DNA of 64,000 nt from Nitrosomonas ureae (GCF_900108305.1 NZ_FNUX01000016.1:1-64000); one strand, 5' to 3'; counted from the stretch's first letter, positions 20,870 through 29,569 are shown. Translations and numbers: made by a program. The notes: generated by a model from the letters alone, not told the origin.

Positions 20870-21038
20870 ATGTTGACTTGGTTCAGGGATGTCTGGATCT
20901 GAAAGATTCCCGGGGTGGTTTGCAGCAAGCTGATCAATACTTCGAAATACAGGAATCGTTATTGCTCACGCTCGATGCCGAAGAAACATCGGATTATCCT
21001 CGCCATCTTCAATGCGCCGAGTGTGATTATTGCGCCAT

Positions 21039-21416
21039 TCAGTAGCGCGTGCGGTGTTCCAGGCCGGTATTCAGCCAGGTTAAATCACTAATGCCGATAT
21101 CGCTTAAGCGGCGTACATAACGCGGCGGATCCGATTCCGGATTGGCTGCATAACCATCGGGTCGCCGATAATAACTGGTTAATTGCTCATTTGCATCCGG
21201 CTTTGTTTCCGGCACGATGGCGGGCAATGATTTTGAGTGATCGACCGATTTGTCGGCAACTGTTTTTAAATCTGCGGCGCCTGTTTGAGCAATCCGCACA
21301 GCTCCTGATTTATCGATTCCGCCCTCAATCAATGGTGGATTGCTTGAGGCAACCTGAATGGGTTCGATAAATGTACTCAATGCCACGATGTGTAAAAAAA
21401 ACCAAATAAATTTCAC
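21039..21416 (-). CDS. Hypothetical exported protein, 125 residues
   Basis: Unrecognised protein with an N-terminal signal-like hydrophobic segment (MKFIWFFLHIVALSTF) and then a hydrophilic, Pro- and Asp-rich region with no predicted fold. The C-terminal half (RRPDGYAANPESDPPRYVRR) looks ordered enough to be conserved. AGGAG lies 11 bases before the ATG, supporting the start. It is divergent from the envelope cluster beginning at 22232, separated by an 815-base region rich in regulatory-looking structure. Probably periplasmic; function unknown. Confidence 0.6.
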   Translation of the reverse strand: MKFIWFFLHIVALSTFIEPIQVASSNPPLIEGGIDKSGAVRIAQTGAADLKTVADKSVDHSKSLPAIVPETKPDANEQLTSYYRRPDGYAANPESDPPRYVRRLSDIGISDLTWLNTGLEHRTRY

Positions 21417-21768
21417 TTTGTTCTCCTGTATGAATTACCTTGTAATGCGATCACTAAAATTTTTATTTTCTTGGTAAATTAAACGATATTCAGTTGACTA
21501 TTCGGCTGCATAACTCAATCTACATCGAATAGTCATAAAATTGACAAGGTGAAAGATAGCAATTTTTTAATATAAACAGAAATATTATTTATTCATTTCT
21601 TTATAATAAAAAAATATATAACACAATTTATATTGTGATCATTGGTTTTTTGATGCGGATAGCGGCGTTTCATTGTAACAATTGACCAGTGATGCAATAT
21701 AAACACGCTGATTTCATTAGCGATAAATAATAATCGCAGTATTTCCAATTGGAAAATTAGTAAAATAG

Positions 21769-21790
21769 ACCTCCGGTATAGACCGGAGGT
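21769..21790 (+). promoter_or_regulatory. Perfect 9-bp hairpin ahead of a short leader frame
   Basis: ACCTCCGGT (21769-21777) and ACCGGAGGT (21782-21790) form a nine-pair GC-rich stem with a four-base ATAG loop. The 3' arm contains GGAGG, a Shine-Dalgarno-like sequence, just before a second one (GGGAGG) and the ATG at 21801. In RNA the stem would hide the first of these. No T run follows, so it is not an intrinsic terminator. Confidence 0.5.
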
Positions 21791-21800
21791 GAAGGGAGGA

Positions 21801-21833
21801 ATGCTTCAAGTAAACCAGATGAGATACTTCTGA
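21801..21833 (+). CDS. Possible 10-residue leader peptide
   Basis: ATG at 21801 opens a frame encoding MLQVNQMRYF and then TGA. It is preceded by GGGAGGA and, further upstream, by GGAGGTGA. The tandem ribosome binding sites and the hairpin upstream are suggestive of a leader peptide for the cluster that starts 400 bases downstream, but the frame is so short that chance is possible. I do not recognise the peptide. Confidence 0.3.
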   Translation: MLQVNQMRYF

Positions 21834-21943
21834 TCGAATAGCGAACAATTCGACACGTACATTCCAGCTCAGTATGCTTCGTAAATATGACTAGTCGAAC
21901 ACGATCTGTCGTCAATATTAGTTTTCCATGCCTGCAAAATCAG

Positions 21944-21960
21944 TGCGACAAAATGTCGCA
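21944..21960. promoter_or_regulatory. Palindrome TGCGACA-N3-TGTCGCA (site 1)
   Basis: A perfect inverted repeat with seven-base arms and an AAA centre. A close relative lies 79 bases downstream at 22023-22039. The pair precedes the six-gene envelope cluster and looks like two operators for a dimeric regulator about seven and a half helical turns apart. The regulator is unknown. Confidence 0.55.
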
Positions 21961-22022
21961 TCGCTCCAAAATTTAAACAAAAGCCCGATAAAAGCTGATC
22001 TTCGAGAACCTTGATTGCAAGG

Positions 22023-22039
22023 TGCGACAATTTGCCGCA
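22023..22039. promoter_or_regulatory. Palindrome TGCGACA-N3-TGCCGCA (site 2)
   Basis: Same left arm as site 1, with one change in the right arm (TGCCGCA for TGTCGCA) and an ATT centre. Its centre is about 200 bases before the first gene of the cluster. Confidence 0.5.
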
Positions 22040-22231
22040 TTGAAATTCATGGCCGAGGGCCTGATAATCGAATCAGCAGATAGAGTAAGAGAGAATACGT
22101 TGAATGCGTAAGTACAGCGTGAAATTGTGGTTCCAAGATTCTAGAAGCTTAAGACAAGATTGCGCTGGGTTGCAAAAATCAGAAAAAACAGAGTATCAGA
22201 TTTATCTGAACTAACTAAAAAAGGAACTGAA

Positions 22232-22969
22232 ATGACAAATCATAACAAAATTAAATTTGTAGCAGGCTCAGTGATTGCTGCGGCAATAGCGGTCATCGGG
22301 CAAAATGCATTCGCGCATACTGTGCTTGAAGTGCCATCCATCGTTGAAGGTGTTCGAACATCGAATAATGTCGTCGTTGGTCATGGCTGCGGGGAAATTA
22401 ATGTCATCGGTACCAGCGTGGTGTTTCCTGATGGCGTGGATTCAACGATTACGGTTGATGGTCAGCCGCATGCAGGTGCGTTGACCGATTTTATCCAAAA
22501 CTGGGGAAATCTGAATACAAAAATATATAGCAAAGCTGTCTTTACCTTTCAAGGCGAGAAAACGGATGCCAATGGAAATGCTTCCGGTTTCTGGGCTGGT
22601 GGTGGCGATTCCTTGCCGCATGATATGGCGGGTTTTATTCCTTTCAGAACCAGTGCCGCGATCATTGAGCCAACTTCTTGCGCGACCAGTGTGAAATTCC
22701 ATGTTCCGATCGTCGATATTTGTGAAATTACATCGATTGACGGATTTAGTGATGAAACAGTTAACCGGTGGACGCTTGCTGGCTTGGGTACGCCTTATGA
22801 TCGCCCGGAAGATGGCGCGGCTTCACTGACCATTACGCGTAGCGAAGCCAATCCTCTGCCGGAGTCCTGCGGAGGAACGGGGCAGGTTGTTGAAGTTAAG
22901 CCATCGGCGGCGCAAGTCAATCGGGATATGCCGATTATTTTTAACGGTAGTCAAATTTGGCCGCAATAA
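22232..22969 (+). CDS. Exported protein of unknown function (cluster gene 1)
   Basis: A 245-residue secreted protein: signal peptide with cleavage predicted after QNAFA (about residue 28), so the mature protein would begin HTVLEVPSIVEGVRTSNNVV. This opening, with an N-terminal His and a VGHGCGE motif, is faintly reminiscent of YcnI-type (DUF1775) copper-associated periplasmic proteins, but the similarity is too weak for a call. Cysteines occur at C(GE), SCATS, DICE and ESCGG. AAGGA precedes the ATG; an upstream in-frame ATG at 22160 would destroy the signal peptide. First gene of the TlpA/DUF4266/DUF3570/ApbE cluster, so a role in envelope redox or metal handling is inferred from context. Confidence 0.75.
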   Translation: MTNHNKIKFVAGSVIAAAIAVIGQNAFAHTVLEVPSIVEGVRTSNNVVVGHGCGEINVIGTSVVFPDGVDSTITVDGQPHAGALTDFIQNWGNLNTKIYSKAVFTFQGEKTDANGNASGFWAGGGDSLPHDMAGFIPFRTSAAIIEPTSCATSVKFHVPIVDICEITSIDGFSDETVNRWTLAGLGTPYDRPEDGAASLTITRSEANPLPESCGGTGQVVEVKPSAAQVNRDMPIIFNGSQIWPQ

Positions 22970-23066
22970 TTCAAGCGCCATACTGTACGCAGGCGTGTAA
23001 AAGCGCCTGCGATTGGGACATGAAGGGCATTAGTTTAAGTATAAAAACTATCGATGAGGTGCGATC

Positions 23067-23513
23067 ATGACACAACTATTCTTTCAAAAAGCAGTGACCA
23101 TTATGTTTACTTTAACTGCGCTTGGGTTTGCAGGTGCCGGTCATGCGCATGATGCCGGAGCCACTATGGATCCTGATGGTAATATCGCCAGTTTTACCGG
23201 ATATGCGCAAGTTACCTGTTCCCTTGATACGCACCGTTTGATTGCCAGCGTTCAGGATACTTCGTTGCCACAAGCTAATTTATTGGTGAATTTGCAGATG
23301 ATTAAAGGGATCAACGCAATCAGCACGACCGATCCGGTTTCCGGCGATGGTGTTCCTAGTCCCGAAGTGAGTATAGCGGGCGGTGGTGGCGTATATCTTT
23401 TGCTGGTGAATAAAACCGGCCCGGGTCCGCGCTCTTTTATTGTGTCATATCATTGTATGTCCATTAATAATGAGCATACGAACACGGATATCAAGGTTAA
23501 TCAATTCCAATAA
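23067..23513 (+). CDS. Small exported protein of unknown function (cluster gene 2)
   Basis: A 148-residue secreted protein with a signal peptide ending near GAGHA (about residue 28) and a mature part starting HDAGATMDPDG. The mature region is beta-rich, with two cysteines (VTCSLD and YHCMS) that could form a disulfide. GAGG lies ahead of the ATG. No family recognised. It follows gene 1 by about 100 bases and precedes the thioredoxin-like gene by about 50, consistent with one transcript. Confidence 0.7.
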   Translation: MTQLFFQKAVTIMFTLTALGFAGAGHAHDAGATMDPDGNIASFTGYAQVTCSLDTHRLIASVQDTSLPQANLLVNLQMIKGINAISTTDPVSGDGVPSPEVSIAGGGGVYLLLVNKTGPGPRSFIVSYHCMSINNEHTNTDIKVNQFQ

Positions 23514-23565
23514 TGGTTTTTATTACTTCGTATCATAGTGTTATGGGATTATTGAGGTATTAGCT

Positions 23566-24066
23566 ATGAAAAAAATTAAATTCTTTTGCTTTGCTGTTGC
23601 ATTGCTATTCCTGTTTGCAAATCCGTCTTTCGCGGAGCATCTGGAGCGGGCATCGTCTTCCTGTCACTTGACTACACTCGATGGTGAACCCACTTATGAT
23701 TTACAGGAATTGAAAGGTAAAGTGGTATACATGGATTTCTGGGCGTCGTGGTGTCCACCGTGCATAAAATCTTTCCCGTTTCTGAATCAATTGGAGCAGG
23801 ATTTGAAGGATGAAGGTTTACATGTGGTCGGTATCAACCTGGATGAGAAAGTTACCGATGCGCAAGCATTTCTTGCCAAAAACCCGGTTGATTTTTCGAT
23901 TGTGGCAGATCCCAGTAAACAATGCGCCCAGGTATTTGAGCTGATGGCGATGCCGACATCGTATTTGATCGATCGCAATGGAAACATTCGACATGTTCAT
24001 CAGGGATTTCGTTCGGGTGAGTCAGAAGAGTTACGTGCGCTGATTACACAATTACTGAAAGAGTAG
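23566..24066 (+). CDS. TlpA-type periplasmic thioredoxin
   Basis: A 166-residue exported thiol-disulfide oxidoreductase. The signal peptide ends after PSFAE (about 24) and is followed by a thioredoxin fold with the active site FWASWCPPC (Cys63, Cys66) and the cis-Pro loop MAMPTSYLID. The family keeps cysteines of periplasmic partners reduced, including copper and cytochrome maturation proteins. In this cluster, candidates are the Cys-bearing neighbours and the Cys-rich tail of the DUF4266 lipoprotein. It differs from CcmG at 53654, which has WCVAC and sits in the ccm operon. TGAGG precedes the ATG. Confidence 0.92.
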   Translation: MKKIKFFCFAVALLFLFANPSFAEHLERASSSCHLTTLDGEPTYDLQELKGKVVYMDFWASWCPPCIKSFPFLNQLEQDLKDEGLHVVGINLDEKVTDAQAFLAKNPVDFSIVADPSKQCAQVFELMAMPTSYLIDRNGNIRHVHQGFRSGESEELRALITQLLKE

Positions 24067-24102
24067 GTCCTTGGCCTCAAGATTTGCGTATTTCCAACTC
24101 CA

Positions 24103-24339
24103 ATGATCAGGCGAAATAATCGCGTTATAATTGCGAACTGTTTAATTCTTGCAGTGTGTGCTGTTTTGTCAGGCTGCAAGAGTGTGGCGCCCTGGGAGCG
24201 CGGCAATCTGGCAAAAATGCAGATGGAAATAGACCCCCATCCTTTGCAAAGCGAACTCCAATCCCACAACTATAGCAGCCGGGAAGCGGCGCCCAGTCAT
24301 AAATCCTCTTCCGGTGGCGGGGGGTGTGGCTGCTATTAA
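24103..24339 (+). CDS. DUF4266 lipoprotein
   Basis: A 78-residue lipoprotein. The signal peptide ends in the lipobox LSGC (Cys at about residue 25), followed by SVAPWERGNLAKMQMEIDPH, the recognisable DUF4266 core, and a Gly/Cys tail GGGGCGCY. The family is normally encoded beside DUF3570 proteins and ApbE, as here, and has no known activity. The two Cys of the tail could bind metal or receive electrons from the adjacent TlpA-type protein; this is inference. The start has no strong ribosome binding site. Confidence 0.85.
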   Translation: MIRRNNRVIIANCLILAVCAVLSGCKSVAPWERGNLAKMQMEIDPHPLQSELQSHNYSSREAAPSHKSSSGGGGCGCY

Positions 24340-24379
24340 AGCTAAGTTCTTTCTGGAATGGCCAGTGAGGTAACACAAT

Positions 24380-27100
24380 TTGCATCGAAACAGTAAGAAG
24401 CCTCAGCGTCAACGCGGATATCGGCCATCCATCAGCACCACGGAGTTAGTTCCATCAGCAAAATCAAGAAATGCACTCCAGGCATTGACTTCCGCGGCAT
24501 TGGTTTTGCCCGGCCTGTTGTTATCGCCGGGGCATGCAGCAGGAAAAGATCGGGTCAATTTTCAATACAGCCGTTATCAGGAAGGCGAGCGCAATCTATT
24601 TGGCGCACCCAATAATTTAAAACCCATTTCCGCTGATGTTTTGCATGGCAGCGGGATTTTTTCGCTCAGCGACCGCACCAAATTCACGTTTGGATATACC
24701 CAGGACACATGGTCCGGTGCAACGCCGGTCACTATTACGCCATTGGCCACCGATGGAGGTAATCGTCCCTATACAGTTAATGGGACAGTGGTTGGTGCTT
24801 CCCCCATTCTGAACAGTAACATACTGTTAGACCGGGATTTGAATCCTATCGGACGCGATCCCATCACCAAGCAATTAACGGGCGATGTGGATACCCGATC
24901 AGTATTGGTCATGTCGTCAGCTTCTCCGGAAACGCGCCGTCAGGCCAACTTTGGTTTGAGCCATGAATGGAATGAAGCGGCAATCAATGTGGGTGGAGGA
25001 TTTTCCCGGGAAAGAGATTACCAGTCGAGCTTTGGTTCTATTGGTGGCCGTCTGGATTTTAATCAGAAACTGACCAGTGTCAAATTTGGCGGGGGCTATA
25101 CATCCAGCAAGATCGGTGCCATTCTCGATCATGATTCATCGCCCTATATCACCAAAACCGCATATGAACAGCAGATTGTCAGACGAAGCGGTTCGGAAAT
25201 TTTACGAGGGGAGCGGCAGGACTGGGTAACGAATCTTGGTTTAACCCAGGTATTGAACAAAAACGCATTGATCGACGCCAATATCGGTTATACGCATAGT
25301 TCAGGTTTCCTGGAAAATCCCTATAAGGCTACTTCGATCATTTTTATTGATCCGGCTAATCTGAACAATAGCTTGATTACGGGTGATGTACGCGCGTTGA
25401 TCGAGCAGCGTCCCGGTAACCGCAATCAGGTCGCATTAAATGCCAAATACATTCAATATATCAATCCGTTTAATGCCGCGATGCATTTGGGTTACCGGTT
25501 ATCGGTTGACGATTGGGGGGTCAATACGCATGCGTTTGACGCCAGCTGGGTGCAACCGATTGGCAGCAGTGGATGGACGTTGACGCCCCGGATTCGTTAT
25601 TACTCACAAGATGCTGCAAGTTTTTATCGGCCCTATCTGTTTTCTCGACAAACCTTCAGCAAACCGGAAGTCGATAGCCTTGGGCGACAAGTCTGGATTG
25701 ATAACAATAATCCCACCATTCAGTATTTTGGTCCCGATCTATTTAGTTTGGTTGACCAGAATGGTAATCCAGTGGATGGATTTGCGGTAAGCGCCAGTGA
25801 AAAAAGAATATCATATGATCCCGGAAAATTACCCGATCATTTTTCCAGCGATCATCGTCTGGCCGGTTTTGGCGCATTAAGCGGTGGCGTGGTATTGAGT
25901 AAAATGCTCGGCAAAGGCGTCGCACTGGAAGCCGGTTTTGAATACTATACCCGCGCCAGCTCGATGCAGATCGGCGGTGGCGGGAATAACAGTTTTGCCG
26001 ATTTTGATTACTATGTAGCGAATGCAGCGATAAAGTTTGATATTGAGCCGGTTGCTTCCTTGCCAATGGCTGGCTCCGGAGGATCTTCCTCATCGCATAC
26101 GCATGCTGCGCCGCATCATCACGCCTTGCCTCCCGCAGGAGTTATGTTTGGTCATATGCTCGATAAATCCGGAGATTTCATGGCGGGTTATCGGTTTATG
26201 TACAATTGGACCGGCGGAAATATGATGCATGGCACGCACAAAGTGAATGATCAGGCTATTGTTGATCAAGGTTGCGGCAGCGAACTTTGCCGGTTTGTGC
26301 CGACATTCATGGATATGCGCATGCATATGGTCGATCTCATGTATGCGCCGACACAGTGGTTAAATATCATGTTGATGCCGACATTTATGGATATGGATAT
26401 GAATTTGCGCAGACTGGACGGGGCTCCGTCTCCTAGACCGGGCGTGCATGAACATACCGGCGCGGCCGGACATGAAACCGGTGCGGTGGGGGATACTTAC
26501 TTTTCATCATTGATAAAATTGCTGGATATTCCCAGTCATCGTGCGCATGTGAATCTTGGATTCAGCGCACCGACCGGAAAAGTGGATATCGATCTGCGCC
26601 GCATGGCCAAGATTGATGGCGGATTGATCCACTTTGGCATGCAACTGGGCAGCGGTACTTGGGATTTTACCCCGAGCCTGACTTATACGGGTGACCATAA
26701 CCGCTGGTCGTGGGGTGCGCAATTCAGCGGTATCAAGCGTCTGGAAGCACAAAATAAATCCGGCTATCGCCTGGGTGACCAGTTTCAGGCGACAACCTGG
26801 GGCGGCTACGACTTGACGCATTGGCTGACTGCCACGGTACGGGGCGCTTACACATGGCAAGATGCGATACATCGGGATTTTAATCAATTCAATGCGCGTA
26901 TCGGCCCGATGGATTTTCCATCCAATTACGGCGGGCAGTTTTTTGATATGGGGTTTGGTGTCAATACCCGAATTCCTGGTGGACGTTTTGCCGGAAACCA
27001 GTTCGGGGTTGAGTGGCTACAACCCATCAGGAATGATTTCAATGGATTTCAGCTTGACCGGCAGGGAATGCTGTCGGCAACCTGGAGTTATCAGTTTTAA
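24380..27100 (+). CDS. DUF3570 outer-membrane protein fused to a His/Met-rich barrel
   Basis: A 906-residue predicted outer-membrane protein starting at TTG, with GTGAGG eight bases upstream. After a long basic N-terminus and signal core (cleavage near GHAAG, about residue 54) come beta-strand-rich repeats of the DUF3570 type to about residue 560. A Ser/His-rich linker (about 565-585) then leads to a second half full of His and Met (MFGHMLDKSGDFM, NMMHGTH, PTFMDMRMHM and MPTFMDMDMNL at about 590-680) ending in a barrel with C-terminal WSYQF. DUF3570 proteins are usually much shorter, so this is a fusion. DTWSGAT at 109-115 fits the D-x-x-S-G-A-T pattern of ApbE flavinylation sites, and apbE is the next gene. 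Metal binding by the second half is inference. Confidence 0.85.
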   Translation: MHRNSKKPQRQRGYRPSISTTELVPSAKSRNALQALTSAALVLPGLLLSPGHAAGKDRVNFQYSRYQEGERNLFGAPNNLKPISADVLHGSGIFSLSDRTKFTFGYTQDTWSGATPVTITPLATDGGNRPYTVNGTVVGASPILNSNILLDRDLNPIGRDPITKQLTGDVDTRSVLVMSSASPETRRQANFGLSHEWNEAAINVGGGFSRERDYQSSFGSIGGRLDFNQKLTSVKFGGGYTSSKIGAILDHDSSPYITKTAYEQQIVRRSGSEILRGERQDWVTNLGLTQVLNKNALIDANIGYTHSSGFLENPYKATSIIFIDPANLNNSLITGDVRALIEQRPGNRNQVALNAKYIQYINPFNAAMHLGYRLSVDDWGVNTHAFDASWVQPIGSSGWTLTPRIRYYSQDAASFYRPYLFSRQTFSKPEVDSLGRQVWIDNNNPTIQYFGPDLFSLVDQNGNPVDGFAVSASEKRISYDPGKLPDHFSSDHRLAGFGALSGGVVLSKMLGKGVALEAGFEYYTRASSMQIGGGGNNSFADFDYYVANAAIKFDIEPVASLPMAGSGGSSSSHTHAAPHHHALPPAGVMFGHMLDKSGDFMAGYRFMYNWTGGNMMHGTHKVNDQAIVDQGCGSELCRFVPTFMDMRMHMVDLMYAPTQWLNIMLMPTFMDMDMNLRRLDGAPSPRPGVHEHTGAAGHETGAVGDTYFSSLIKLLDIPSHRAHVNLGFSAPTGKVDIDLRRMAKIDGGLIHFGMQLGSGTWDFTPSLTYTGDHNRWSWGAQFSGIKRLEAQNKSGYRLGDQFQATTWGGYDLTHWLTATVRGAYTWQDAIHRDFNQFNARIGPMDFPSNYGGQFFDMGFGVNTRIPGGRFAGNQFGVEWLQPIRNDFNGFQLDRQGMLSATWSYQF

Positions 27101-27145
27101 ACGGGTTGAATTACTTAATAATAATTTACTGAATGGTTATGTGTG

Positions 27146-28051
27146 ATGGCGCAATTAAAGTACTATCACTACGATTTTAGCGCCATGGGCTCGCCTTGCT
27201 CGATCCAGCTTTATGCCCGTGATGAGAAAAAGGCCAGGCGCGCCGCCAAATCGATCATGGATGATGTGTACCGGCTGGAAGCAAAGTACTCCCGTTACCG
27301 CACCGACAGTTTTTTATCCACTATAAACCGTATTGCAAAGCAAGGCGGTCATATTCGTGTTGATGATGAAACTGCCGGATTGCTTGATTATGCCGACACT
27401 TGTTATCAGCAAAGCGATGGCTTGTTTGACATTACTTCCGGGATTCTGCGGCGCGCCTGGGATTTCAAGTCTGGAAATATACCTGATCCGGAAGTAATTC
27501 AATTGCTTCTGAATAAAATAGGTTGGCATAAAATCAGCTGGCAGCGCCCGGTTCTGAGGTTTATGGCTGCGGACATGGAAATTGATTTCGGCGGCGTGGT
27601 CAAGGAATACGCTGTCGATCGTGCCGCTTCACTATGTTGGGATGCCGGCATACATCATGGATTGGTTAATCTTGGAGGAGATATCAGAGTCATCGGCCCG
27701 CATCCGGACGGCAGCCCTTGGCGCATTGCCATCCGCCATCCGCGTAATCCGGAGGAGGTATTGCAAACACTTTTACTGCATTCCGGCGCATTGGCGAGTA
27801 GCGGGGATTATGAACGGTGCATCACACTGAACGGTATTCGATATGGCCATGTGCTCAATCCAAAAACCGGCTGGCCGGTGCAGTATATGGCAGCGGTCAG
27901 TGTGCTGGGTGAGTTTTGCGTGGTTACCGGCAGTGCGTCGACTATTGGCATGCTGAAAGGAGAAGATGGGGCTGCATGGCTCGATACTTTGGGTTTGCCA
28001 CACTTGTGGGTAAATGTGAATGGGGAATCCGGAGGGTCGTTGATGGCGTGA
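27146..28051 (+). CDS. apbE: FAD:protein FMN transferase
   Basis: A 301-residue ApbE enzyme, which attaches FMN from FAD to a Thr or Ser of target proteins in a magnesium-dependent reaction. Family blocks are present: FSAMGSPCSIQLYA near the start, LVNLGGDIRVIG for FAD binding, and the C-terminal TGSASTIGMLKG with acidic residues for the metal. No signal peptide is visible, unlike many periplasmic ApbE proteins, so it may act in the cytoplasm or use an unrecognised export route. GTG at 27143 and ATG at 27146 are both possible starts. The adjacent DUF3570 protein contains a plausible target motif; no Nqr or Rnf genes are in the window. Confidence 0.93.
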   Translation: MAQLKYYHYDFSAMGSPCSIQLYARDEKKARRAAKSIMDDVYRLEAKYSRYRTDSFLSTINRIAKQGGHIRVDDETAGLLDYADTCYQQSDGLFDITSGILRRAWDFKSGNIPDPEVIQLLLNKIGWHKISWQRPVLRFMAADMEIDFGGVVKEYAVDRAASLCWDAGIHHGLVNLGGDIRVIGPHPDGSPWRIAIRHPRNPEEVLQTLLLHSGALASSGDYERCITLNGIRYGHVLNPKTGWPVQYMAAVSVLGEFCVVTGSASTIGMLKGEDGAAWLDTLGLPHLWVNVNGESGGSLMA

Positions 28052-28134
28052 GCAGAAATATATGATTTGGATCTACCTATTTTCTGAAAAATGATTAAAC
28101 TGCTAGATCAATTAAATTCATCAATGAGTCTTTT

Positions 28135-29373
28135 ATGAAAATAGGGTATTTTAATTTAACCATACTGACCAGCGTTGCAACGCTGATTTTTTCTGTGTCT
28201 ACTGTCAAAGCACAACCGGAAGAGTGCGCTAATTTGACAGCACCGGTTACATTGATTGAATCCAATGGGTTAGTGTGTTTGCAAAAAATCATCGTGGCCG
28301 ATTCATTCGGCGAGCAATTATATAAAGCCTCGTTACAGTGGCTGGGAGCGGATAATCCGAACCGATTTTTATTGCTGAATGCAGAGTTTGACGATGCTCC
28401 CGAGGCGCATAGCCCAACGTTTTCTTTTCTCACAGGTGTGCTGACTTTGCCTAAGGTTGATTTTCCCAAGCGTTATGGGACGGAGCGCTATACGGTGAGC
28501 TTGACCTGGGTGACCGATGCCGATGATGCGACAGTGGATGCCGTTTCGGTGTTTGAACTGAATTCGGTCGCGCTATACAACAATCCCGATTATGTTCCCA
28601 ATGTTACCTGGAAACCCTATGGCATGTTGTTTGCTGAAGAACGGCGTGCGGTTGATTTGCTGGCACAGTCCGTTCCTTATGCGCAGCTCGCTGATGCCAT
28701 ATACGATTTTGATAATGTTGCAGTCGGTTCCTGGGAACTGATTGAATCTACTGGAACGAATTCGGGGATGGATGCGGGTGTTTTTATAGATCGAGGTACA
28801 GGCGAATTGGCGCTGGTATTCCGTGGTACGGAAACGTGCGATTTTCCATGTTCATTTAAGGAGCTGGAAGATACCGCACGTGACGCCATAGCTGATATAG
28901 CCATAGGCACGGGGACGGTGAGTGATCAATTTAAAGATGCCTTTAGGTTTGCTCAGGATGTGGTCAAGCGGAATCCCGGTGTAAAAATCACGGTAGCGGG
29001 GCATTCTTTAGGTGGTGGATTAGCGCAAGCGATTGGGGCTGTTCTGGGATTGAAAACATTTGCATTCAATTCCTCTCCCGTTCCGGATCATTTTTTTGAT
29101 ACTTATCCTATTTCCGTAACAAATGAACAGTTGCAAGAATTAATTCATGTGATTGCCGATATCCATGACCCGGTTTCCAATACCGATGAAACCGGAAAAA
29201 TATATTTGGATTCTCATCATGTCACACCCTTGATTCAATTTAATTTTGATTTGAAAGAGGTTTTGCCTAATCGCGGTGTAGATCTGGAAAATTTGAGATT
29301 TGGCCGCCATAGTATTGCCAGGCTTGCCGATAATGCGGCCAAGCTCATGGCTATTTATCAGGAAGGATGGTAA
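28135..29373 (+). CDS. Exported class 3 lipase-like protein
   Basis: A 412-residue secreted protein. The signal peptide ends near VKAQ (about 25). The C-terminal two thirds form a lipase class 3 type alpha/beta hydrolase, with LVFRGTE upstream and the nucleophile elbow VAGHSLGGG (Ser291), followed by FAFNSSPVP. Asp and His candidates lie in HVIADIHDPVS and SHHVTPL. The N-terminal 140 residues are a separate beta-rich region of unknown family. It probably hydrolyses esters or lipids in the periplasm or outside the cell. It follows the ApbE cluster after 84 bases with no sign of shared function. Confidence 0.85.
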   Translation: MKIGYFNLTILTSVATLIFSVSTVKAQPEECANLTAPVTLIESNGLVCLQKIIVADSFGEQLYKASLQWLGADNPNRFLLLNAEFDDAPEAHSPTFSFLTGVLTLPKVDFPKRYGTERYTVSLTWVTDADDATVDAVSVFELNSVALYNNPDYVPNVTWKPYGMLFAEERRAVDLLAQSVPYAQLADAIYDFDNVAVGSWELIESTGTNSGMDAGVFIDRGTGELALVFRGTETCDFPCSFKELEDTARDAIADIAIGTGTVSDQFKDAFRFAQDVVKRNPGVKITVAGHSLGGGLAQAIGAVLGLKTFAFNSSPVPDHFFDTYPISVTNEQLQELIHVIADIHDPVSNTDETGKIYLDSHHVTPLIQFNFDLKEVLPNRGVDLENLRFGRHSIARLADNAAKLMAIYQEGW

Positions 29374-29569
29374 CCAGCGATTACTTCAAGCATTGAAATC
29401 CCGCCCTTTAGCAACGCGTTACTTTGTTGGAAATGTGTAATTGATTTCACGCAATGATAGGGTGCTCAATAGCATAACTGGCTATAAATTAGCCGGATAG
29501 TTGCAATTTATTGCTTGATTCTTTGTCTGATAACGATGTCATGAATCAACAGGGAACAGGGGAATACGC

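Larger units (their letters stand above)
21417..22231. other. 815-base regulatory region of the envelope cluster
   Basis: No conventional gene. The left half is very AT-rich. The right half contains a perfect hairpin (21769-21790), a ten-codon reading frame with a strong ribosome binding site (21801-21833) and two related 17-base palindromes centred at 21952 and 22031. These precede a run of six same-strand genes, so the region probably carries their promoter and a long regulated leader. Confidence 0.5.

Noticed and set aside
22040..22200. Sigma-54 promoter downstream of the TGCGACA palindromes.
   Set aside because: GG and GC doublets were sought at the required ten-base spacing; candidate sites near 22050 and 22165 do not fit.
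22800..22850. DGAASLT in cluster gene 1 as an ApbE target.
   Set aside because: It lacks the central Ser/Thr-Gly/Ser-Ala-Thr core, unlike DTWSGAT in the DUF3570 protein.
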